NCBI RefSeq assembly: GCF_004208535.1 | Contig: NZ_SGIS01000038.1 | Coordinates: 1 to 50,843 of the forward strand | DNA from: Sphingomonas populi | GTDB taxonomy: Bacteria > Pseudomonadota > Alphaproteobacteria > Sphingomonadales > Sphingomonadaceae | Direction of reading: 5' to 3' | Length of the DNA: 50,843 nucleotides | In this document: positions 14,968 to 21,994 of the stretch, one piece after another | Layout: each line of letters opens with the position of its first letter | Position numbering within the stretch: the first letter of the stretch is position 1 | Translations under genes and position numbers: made by a program | The notes under the pieces: generated by a model | Database searches by the model: none | What the model was told of the DNA's origin: nothing | The model's input: only the letters and a program-made list of their open reading frames with translations

Positions 14968-16215
14968 ATGTCCGCTGCTTCCGCACTCAAGATCGACCCC
15001 GACGCACGTGCGCGGATCATCCAAGCGACGTTGCCCTTCGTCGCCCATAGCGGCATTCGCGGTGCGACGCTGCGCGAGATCGCGGCATCGTGCGGCACGA
15101 CCGCCGCCGGCATCCTCGGCATCTTCGGCAATAAGGATCGGCTGATCGTCGAGAGCGTCGCCGAAGTGGTGCGGGTCGATACCGCGCGGATGGCAAGCTT
15201 CGTCGCCCATCTCGCCACGTTAGAGGTCGCGGGCGCGCTGATCGCGCCGGCGTTGTGGACGCTGATCGAGGACGCGTGGAGCCTGCATCGCGACGATGCG
15301 CTCATCGTCACCGAGGCGTGGCTCGCGGCGCCGGGGCAGCCCGAGCTGGCCGAACTGTGCCGGAGCTGGCTCGTCGCCCGGCGCGACGCGATGCGCGCGG
15401 TCGCCGATCGGCTCGGCGCCGATCGTACCGCCTTCGACATCCTCGGCCTGCACCTGTTCTCCGAGGCGTGTTTCGCGGTCAGTTGCGGACGGTCGCCTGA
15501 ATATCGGCTGGTCGCGGCGTGCGGCTTCGCGGAGGCGGTGGCCTGCCTGACCGGACTCGGCAGCGTCGCGCTTTCTCCCGAGGTCCGTGCGCTGTCGGCG
15601 CGATTCCATGCCGATCCGACGCCGCCCGCCGAGCCCAAGGGCGCCGCCAGCAAGCGTGGCAACGAGAGCCGCGACCGCATCGTCGATGCGGCCGCTGCGA
15701 TCATCGAGCGGGAGGGATTGGCCAGCGTGACCAACCGCGCAGTTGCCGAGCGCGCGGGCGTGTCGCTCGCGCTGACCACCTATCATTTCAAGATGGTCAG
15801 CGAATTGTCCTTCGCCGGCATTCTGCGGGTGTTCGGCAGCGCGAACGTGGCACTGGGCGAGGGGCGGCAGGCTTCGTTGGACGCGATGGTCGCGCGGATC
15901 GATGGTCGCGCCAACCCGTCCGGCGTGGAGCGCACGCGCAGCCGGGCTATGGCCGAGATATCGCTCGCCGCGACGCGCGGCGCGGCGCCGGACGATCTCG
16001 GCGAGCAAATGCGGCGCCAGCGCGGCACGCTGACTCACGCCGCCGTGCGCGGGGCAAGCGGCGATGGCGGGATTAGCCGTACCCGTGCGGCATCGCACGC
16101 GCTCTGGTCCTCGGCGGTATTCCTAATCGGTGCGGCGATCCCGGACGCCGATTCGCTCTACGATTTCCCCGCGCAGGCGCGGATGGCGGCCATCCGATTG
16201 CTCGCACTTTCTTGA
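14968..16215 (+). CDS. Regulator with two TetR units in one chain
   Basis: A 415-residue protein, about twice the normal TetR length. The first helix-turn-helix lies at about 14-62 (IIQATLPFVAHSGI, then ATLREIAASCGTTAAGILGI). The second lies at about 234-280 (RIVDAAAAIIEREG, then SVTNRAVAERAGVSLALTTY). Each is followed by its own helical ligand-binding region, separated by a Pro-rich linker (PTPPAEPKGAASKRG). One chain could thus act as a built-in dimer of two non-identical halves. GTG starts at 14941 and 14962 are possible; ATG 14968 was chosen as the most usual. It follows the MFS gene by 10 bp and precedes the TBDR-phospholipase pair, its likely targets. Confidence 0.85.
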   Translation: MSAASALKIDPDARARIIQATLPFVAHSGIRGATLREIAASCGTTAAGILGIFGNKDRLIVESVAEVVRVDTARMASFVAHLATLEVAGALIAPALWTLIEDAWSLHRDDALIVTEAWLAAPGQPELAELCRSWLVARRDAMRAVADRLGADRTAFDILGLHLFSEACFAVSCGRSPEYRLVAACGFAEAVACLTGLGSVALSPEVRALSARFHADPTPPAEPKGAASKRGNESRDRIVDAAAAIIEREGLASVTNRAVAERAGVSLALTTYHFKMVSELSFAGILRVFGSANVALGEGRQASLDAMVARIDGRANPSGVERTRSRAMAEISLAATRGAAPDDLGEQMRRQRGTLTHAAVRGASGDGGISRTRAASHALWSSAVFLIGAAIPDADSLYDFPAQARMAAIRLLALS

Positions 16216-16400
16216 ACATCGGTTTTCAAAATCGCTGATTCGCGCGGCATTCTGGTGCGTTTTCAAATTTTAATTCCTCTGCGTTCCAACGCGTTGACCT
16301 GAAGCTCTGTACGTGTGTGGGCGCGTTTTCCTCGGTGTCACAAAAACTGTACATTCGTTATCTAAAGCCGCTCCCAACGGATCAAAGGGAGCCTCTGGAT

Positions 16401-18689
16401 ATGAAAACCCGCGCATCATTTTTGCTGCTTTGTGGCGCTGCGGCGCCTGTACTTGTGTTCGCGCCGACGGCGTTCGCGGCCGATGCCGCGCCGCCGGCCA
16501 TGGTGACGCCGGCCGTCGACGCGGTCCCGGCCACGGCGGCCGAGGATCAGAGCGGCGACATCGTCGTCACCGCGCAGCAGCGGCGGCAGCGCCTGATCGA
16601 TGCGCCGGTTCCGGTCACAGTGTTGTCGGGCGAGACGCTCAAGGCATTCCGCATCCAGGGCCTCGGCGAGTTGTCGCTCTACACGCCCGGCCTGCTCGTG
16701 CAGGAACAGAGCGTGCAGCGCTCCGGCTTCAACCTGCGCGGCATCACCCAGGACGATTCGAGTCCGGTGTCCGAGCCGACCATCTCGATCTTCGTCGATG
16801 GCATCGACAACAGCCGCCAGGGCGGCGCGATCTCCGAACTGCTCGACGTCAACACAGTTCAGGTGATCCGCGGCCCGCAGGGCACTTTGTTCGGTCGCGG
16901 CTCGGTGATCGGCGTCATCGCGGTCGAGAGCAACCGCCCGACGAAGGACTGGTCGGCGGAAGTATCCGCCGACGTCAGCACGCTCAACGGTTACAACGTC
17001 ACCGCGATCGGCAACGCGCCGATCGTCGACGACACAGTGATGTTCCGCACCGCGTGGCGCTTCAAGCGCCGCGACGGCGACGCGGTCAACGTCGCGATCC
17101 CCAAGGGCCGGCTCAACGGCATCGACACGATATCGGGCCGCAGCACGCTGCGGGTCAAGCCGGTGGAAGCGGTCACGTCGGATCTGATCTTCACCTATCA
17201 GGAGGATCATCCGCCGGCGACCGAGTTCAAGTCGATCGTCGTCGCGCCCGCCGGCGGCGATACCGATCCGTTCACCCCGGCCGCGCAGGACCGCCCCGAT
17301 CAGGGCATTTCGCGCAAGGTCTGGGGCCTGACCTGGGACAATCAGATTGACCTCTCAGAGCACCTCAAGCTGCGCTCGTTCACCGGCTATCGCCAGGTGC
17401 GCTCGATCGAGCATTGGGACGGCGACGGCACCGGCTACGCCTATATCATCGGCGACCAGAACACGTTGCAGAAACAGTATAGCGAGGAGCTGCGCGCCAC
17501 CTGGACGCCTGATCCGAGCTTCACCGTGATCGCCGGCGGCAATTGGTTCCACGAGAAGGTCAACGACACGATCGCGCTCGGTATCAACGAGCAATATCTG
17601 CTCGGCAGCTTCCCCTCGGTCGCCAACCGGACCAAGTCGATCGTCGCGAACCCGGCCTTTACGAGCCTGAACTACGGTGCCGTCACCCGCGATAATGACC
17701 GCACGAGCTGGTCGGGCTATGTCAACGCGTCGAAGACCTTCTTCAATCGTCTGACCTTCGATGTTGGCCTGCGCTACACCTATGACGATGCGACAACCTC
17801 CGCCTCGGCCGCGCATCGCACGGCGGGCGGTATCGCCGGGGTCGCCTTCGCGCAGGGTATTTTCGGGGACTCGGGCGGCAATGTGTCGCGCAACACCGCG
17901 ACCTTCGGCTTCTGGACGCCGCGTGGCGCGGTCTCGTACAAGATAACGCCGAACCTCAACATCTATGCGGGTGTCGCGAAGGGTACGCGTTCGGGCGTGG
18001 TCGATGCGTCGTTCAGCACCAAGGTGGTCCAGCCGAATGCGACCTGGAACATCGTCAAGCCCGAAGAGGTGATGAACTACGAAGCCGGCATCAAGGCGAA
18101 GGTCGGCCGGATCAACGCCGATCTCACGCTCTACAAATACAATTACACCAACCTGCAGGTGCGCGACACCACGACAATCAACGGCCAACTCAACAACGCC
18201 GGTAAGGCCGACGGCAAGGGCGTCGAGGTTTCGGTGCGCGGGCCGGTGTTGCCCGGGCTCAATGTGATCGGCAGCTATGCCTACAACGACTCTGGCTACA
18301 CCTATTACGTCACCAGCGCGGGGGCGAACCTTTCAGGCAACCAGTTCCGCCTGTCGCCGCACCACAAGGTCTCGCTCGCTGCCAAGTACGAGCATGCGGT
18401 GACGGACAGCATCCTCGGCCATGTCCGCGTGACAGAATTCTACCAGTCCAAGACGTTCATGAACGCCGACAACCTGCCCTACGAAAGCCAGGGTGGTTAT
18501 GCGCTTACCAATTTCGGCATCGGCCTCGCCGACGATACGCGCGGCTGGAGCGCGGAAATCTACGTCAACAACCTGTTCGACAAGAACTACCTGCTCGATC
18601 TCGGCAACACCGGCAAGTCGTTCGGCCTGCCGACCGCAATCCGGGGTGAGCCGCGCATCGCCGGTATCCGCCTGCAACAGTCCTTCTGA
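16401..18689 (+). CDS. TonB-dependent outer-membrane receptor (FecA/siderophore-like size)
   Basis: A 762-residue receptor. Signal peptide (LLLCGAAAPVLVFAPTAFAA), TonB-box region GDIVVTAQQRRQRL, plug domain (about 60-190; ELSLYTPGLLVQ, FNLRGITQDD, VQVIRGPQGTLFGRGSV) and a barrel that ends in GIRLQQSF with a terminal Phe. ATG 16401 gives the signal; the open frame upstream is not used. AAGGGAG lies about 10 nt before. The 185-bp upstream region contains two CTGTAC elements. It is followed by the phospholipase C gene after 25 bp, so the two are almost surely co-transcribed and may handle the same phospholipid-derived substrate. Confidence 0.92.
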   Translation: MKTRASFLLLCGAAAPVLVFAPTAFAADAAPPAMVTPAVDAVPATAAEDQSGDIVVTAQQRRQRLIDAPVPVTVLSGETLKAFRIQGLGELSLYTPGLLVQEQSVQRSGFNLRGITQDDSSPVSEPTISIFVDGIDNSRQGGAISELLDVNTVQVIRGPQGTLFGRGSVIGVIAVESNRPTKDWSAEVSADVSTLNGYNVTAIGNAPIVDDTVMFRTAWRFKRRDGDAVNVAIPKGRLNGIDTISGRSTLRVKPVEAVTSDLIFTYQEDHPPATEFKSIVVAPAGGDTDPFTPAAQDRPDQGISRKVWGLTWDNQIDLSEHLKLRSFTGYRQVRSIEHWDGDGTGYAYIIGDQNTLQKQYSEELRATWTPDPSFTVIAGGNWFHEKVNDTIALGINEQYLLGSFPSVANRTKSIVANPAFTSLNYGAVTRDNDRTSWSGYVNASKTFFNRLTFDVGLRYTYDDATTSASAAHRTAGGIAGVAFAQGIFGDSGGNVSRNTATFGFWTPRGAVSYKITPNLNIYAGVAKGTRSGVVDASFSTKVVQPNATWNIVKPEEVMNYEAGIKAKVGRINADLTLYKYNYTNLQVRDTTTINGQLNNAGKADGKGVEVSVRGPVLPGLNVIGSYAYNDSGYTYYVTSAGANLSGNQFRLSPHHKVSLAAKYEHAVTDSILGHVRVTEFYQSKTFMNADNLPYESQGGYALTNFGIGLADDTRGWSAEIYVNNLFDKNYLLDLGNTGKSFGLPTAIRGEPRIAGIRLQQSF

Positions 18690-18714
18690 CCCTTCGAACC
18701 CGCAGAGAACCGCC

Positions 18715-20781
18715 ATGTCCGACACCAGCCGTCGCCACTTCCTTCGAGGCGCGGGCATCGCCGCTGCGGGTTCGCTCCTGCCGCCCAGCATCGCGCGCGC
18801 GCTCGCGATTCCGGCGGATCGACGCACCGGGACGATCCAGGACGTCCAGCACGTCGTAATCCTGATGCAGGAGAACCGCTCGTTCGATCATTATTACGGC
18901 GCGTTGCGCGGGGTGCAGGGGTTTGGCGATCCGCATCCCGTGCCGCTGCCCGGCGGGCGCCCGGTCTGGGAACAGCGTGACAGGGCGGGGCGCGTCATCG
19001 CGCCCTTCCACCTCGACACCAGGACGAGCGCCGCGCTGAAGGTCTCGGTGCTCCCGCATAGCTGGGAGGATGCGACCGGCGCGTCCGATCAGGGCCGCTG
19101 GGACGGCTGGATTCCCTACAAGACCCCGCTGACGATGGGGCATTATCGGCGCGAGGACATACCGTTCCAATATGCGCTGGCCGAGGCGTTCACGATCTGC
19201 GACGCCTATCACTGCTCGGTCCACGGCCAGACCAACCCCAACCGGCTGTTCATGTGGGCGGGCGGCAACGATCCGCATGGGCGCGGCGGTGGCCCCGTGG
19301 TCGCCAACAGCTCGGGAGTCGCGCTCGACTTCGAAATCGCGCACACGCCGGAAATGGAAGAGGCGGCGCGGCGCTTCAAGCTCGACCTCAGCACCTATGG
19401 CAAGGGCCCGCGCTATACTTATACGACCTATCCCGAACGGCTCGAAGCGGCCGGGATCGGCTGGAAGGTCTATCAGGACCCGACGGACAATTTCTGGGGA
19501 CTGACCAACCCGGCGGTCGCGTTCCAGGCGTTCAACGATGCGAAACCCGGCACGCCGCTTCACGACAAGGCAATGGCGCGCCACACGATCGACGATTTGC
19601 GCGCCGATGTGCTGGCGGGCACGCTGCCGCAGGTGAGCTGGATCGCGCCGTCGCAGTCGCAAAGCGAGCATCCCGCCGGTTCCAGCCCCGCCGAGGGCGC
19701 CGACTTCACCGCGCGCGTGATCGAGGCGCTCACCGCCGATCCGGCGGTCTGGGCGCGCACCGTGCTGTTCATGACCTTCGACGAGAATGACGGCTTTTTC
19801 GACCATGTCACGCCGCCCTCACCGCCGGGTTTCAATCCCGACGGCAGCCGCGCTGGCGCATCGACCGTCGATACCAGCGACGATATTCACGCGGCGGACA
19901 AGACCGCTTATGGTCTCAGCGTGCGCGTGCCGATGATCGTCGCCTCGCCTTGGAGCACGGGCGGGTGGGTCAATTCGCAAGTGTTCGACCACACCTCGAT
20001 CCTGCGCTTCCTCGAAACCCGCTTCGGCGTCGTCGAACCCAACATCACGCCGTGGCGGCGCGCGGTGTGCGGCGACCTGACCACCGCGTTCGATTTCAGC
20101 AAGTCCAAGCAAGGCCATGCGACGCTGCCCGACACCCGCGACGCGGTGGTGCGGGTCGAAGCCGCGCTGAAACTGCCCGCACCGGTGCCACCCGCGCAGG
20201 GACAGCCGTTGTTTCAGGAAACCGGCACCCGGCCGTCGCGCGCACTGCCCTATGCGCTGGCGGTCGAGGATCGACTCGACGATCGCGGCATGAGCCTCGC
20301 GTTCCGCAATCTCGGCACGGCTGGCGTGGTGTATCAGGTGATCGACCTGCTCGATCTTGCCGCGCTGCCACGGCATTTCACGGTCGAGCCGGGGAAGACG
20401 TTACGTGACGTCTGGCCGGTCAAGGACCGCTATCATCTGCAGGTGCGCGGCCCCAACCGCTGGTTCCGCGAATATGCGGGGGCGGCGGGCGAACCGCTGA
20501 CAGCACAATTGCGCGAGCACGGCGACGCCGCACTGGAATTGGCACTGGCCAATCGCGGCGCCGCGCTGGCGACATTGCGCTGCCACGACCGGCTCGCCCA
20601 AGGCGTGCCCGTGGCGTGCACTGTGGCAGCACGCGGGCAACGGGAATGGACCGTGCCGCTGCGCGCTGAACACGGCTTTTGGTACGATGTCGTGATCGAA
20701 GGCGGAGTAAGTTCATCCTTCTTCCGCCGCATGTCCGGCCGCCGCGAGACGGGTCGGGACACCACGAGTCGACCGGTTTGA
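18715..20781 (+). CDS. Phosphocholine-type phospholipase C, Tat-exported
   Basis: A 688-residue member of the PlcH/PlcN phospholipase C family, which cleaves phosphatidylcholine or sphingomyelin into phosphocholine and diacylglycerol or ceramide. A Tat signal (SRRHFLRGAGIAAAG) starts the chain. The phosphoesterase core has MQENRSFDHYYG at 52-62, HGQTNPNRLFMWAGG, DPTDNFWG and the metal/active-site stretch TFDENDGFFDHVTPP. Two small C-terminal beta domains (about 540-688; DVWPVKDRYHLQVRGPNRWF) match the family's tail domains. Length is normal. The homologues act outside the cytoplasm. It is paired with the TBDR upstream. Confidence 0.92.
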   Translation: MSDTSRRHFLRGAGIAAAGSLLPPSIARALAIPADRRTGTIQDVQHVVILMQENRSFDHYYGALRGVQGFGDPHPVPLPGGRPVWEQRDRAGRVIAPFHLDTRTSAALKVSVLPHSWEDATGASDQGRWDGWIPYKTPLTMGHYRREDIPFQYALAEAFTICDAYHCSVHGQTNPNRLFMWAGGNDPHGRGGGPVVANSSGVALDFEIAHTPEMEEAARRFKLDLSTYGKGPRYTYTTYPERLEAAGIGWKVYQDPTDNFWGLTNPAVAFQAFNDAKPGTPLHDKAMARHTIDDLRADVLAGTLPQVSWIAPSQSQSEHPAGSSPAEGADFTARVIEALTADPAVWARTVLFMTFDENDGFFDHVTPPSPPGFNPDGSRAGASTVDTSDDIHAADKTAYGLSVRVPMIVASPWSTGGWVNSQVFDHTSILRFLETRFGVVEPNITPWRRAVCGDLTTAFDFSKSKQGHATLPDTRDAVVRVEAALKLPAPVPPAQGQPLFQETGTRPSRALPYALAVEDRLDDRGMSLAFRNLGTAGVVYQVIDLLDLAALPRHFTVEPGKTLRDVWPVKDRYHLQVRGPNRWFREYAGAAGEPLTAQLREHGDAALELALANRGAALATLRCHDRLAQGVPVACTVAARGQREWTVPLRAEHGFWYDVVIEGGVSSSFFRRMSGRRETGRDTTSRPV

Positions 20782-21199
20782 GCTACCGTACGAGGCAGCG
20801 GATATGAGCGGGGTCCGTCATCATTCTGCCCTTGTTCAGCGGCCAAAATCTGGCCGCAGCAAGAGTCTATCTGCCGGCACCGGCCTGTAAAAGCACGGCA
20901 GAGCGCAGGTTCGGGTCAGCGGCTGGCGGTATCGTCCCGTGATCGGTGCTCCCCGCCCAGTCCCGATCGCGGCGAGCGAACGCACGATGCTCCGATGAAC
21001 GAGCGCGCGTCCGCCGTTCTCGCCGACGCGGATTGTTGGCCCCGATGCGCCAAGATCGCTGTTTCGGATCGTCGCCACAATCGCCGCCCCCGGCAAGCGC
21101 GTAACCGCAAAATCATTTCGGTTGCGACTGTCACAGAGGAGTCGTCTGCGCGTGCTCTAGGGATACTGGTTCATACCAGTTGCTAGGGGGCACCATTTG
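20782..21199. other. 418-bp gap without a recognisable gene
   Basis: No frame here has coding character. GCGGCCA (20839-20845) and TGGCCGC (20851-20857) form a 7-bp hairpin about 60 bp after the phospholipase stop; it lacks a T-run, so it is only a weak terminator candidate. Confidence 0.45.
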
Positions 21200-21626
21200 A
21201 TGACCAACTACCCATGGATTCAGGCGATGCGCCCGAAGCTCAGTGCTAGCCGGCCGCACCGCGAACCGTGAAGCCATTCGAATTCTGATTGCCAACTATG
21301 CAATCCCCGACGTGTAGTTGCCGGCGCGGGATCGCGACGTCTTCGAGTTCCAGGTGCCGATCGGCGCCCTAAAAACGCATATGTCCTTGAACGTTCCTCA
21401 GCGGCGCGTTCACGCCAAGAGTGCCGGATATACCGGCTATACGCTCGAAGTCAGCGGTTTACCCTGGGGCGGGGGCCCGCACAAAGTGGTTCGGTATCGG
21501 GCAGACGGAGATCGCTGCGGCGAGATGCTCGATTCGCAGGAAGGCGAAGGCGTCTCAGTTGTTATTCAAAGTAATCTGGCAGTACCTGATGTGGAAATTA
21601 TCGAAATCAGTCAAGGGTCGTCGTGA
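21200..21626 (+). pseudogene. Decayed small gene, unknown family
   Basis: An ATG at 21200, preceded by AGGGGG, begins MTNYPWIQAMRPKLSA and then meets a frameshift near 21245. The next frame reads TANREAIRILIANYAIPDV, a TAG at 21315, then PARDRDVFEFQVPIGALK and on to a stop at 21626 (end EIIEISQGSS). Read together they give a plausible ~140-residue soluble protein with one frameshift and one nonsense codon. I do not recognise it. If the segment after the TAG is used alone, it would be a ~100-residue protein from a TTG. The stop overlaps the next frame as GTGA, which suggests an original two-gene operon. Confidence 0.4.
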
Positions 21627-21891
21627 AAAGAGGCGATGTAATAAAGGAGAAATCTAATTTCGATGGTTACAATCCGTTTCTGAATTTGATCTATTCAGAA
21701 GCGTTGTTCATGGTACAACAAAAAACTAGGGTCTTCATCGTTCGTTTTTAGGAATTGTTGGGGCCGCTACATATGTGGACGGCTCCCTCTTGCAAGATAT
21801 GAGCGAGGCGATCAACGTGACGTTACTCACCCATGCAACGTGGAGCGGTTTCACCGGCTGTCCAATCCCGCCGGCAACAACAGTGAAGTGA
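21623..21891 (+). pseudogene. Decayed partner gene coupled to the preceding one
   Basis: GTG at 21623 overlaps the preceding stop. The frame reads VKRGDVIKEKSNFDGYNP and a hydrophobic LNLIYSEALF, then meets TAG at 21749 in a T5 run. Moving one base continues as FLGIVGAATYVDGSLL, then MSEAINVTLLTHATWSGF to a stop at 21891. The composition is AT-richer than the surroundings. It may be a real ~90-residue gene with a single-base slip, or chance. I do not recognise the family. Nothing is visible from 21892 to 21994. Confidence 0.3.
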
Positions 21892-21994
21892 TGAATCAGC
21901 CGATGGTGCCGAAAAGGTCGGCTGGCGCTAAAGGATAAACCTCATCTCAGCCAGTTTGCCGCCTTTTCACGGGGGCGACGATTGGACCGCCCCT

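Noticed and set aside
14190..15779. 529-codon minus-strand open frame across the MFS and TetR genes
   Set aside because: It spans two genes with clear motifs on the plus strand and has a low-complexity Ser/Arg composition typical of antisense frames.
18565..19806. 413-codon minus-strand open frame opposite the phospholipase C gene
   Set aside because: No domain or ribosome site; the plus strand carries all family motifs of the phospholipase.
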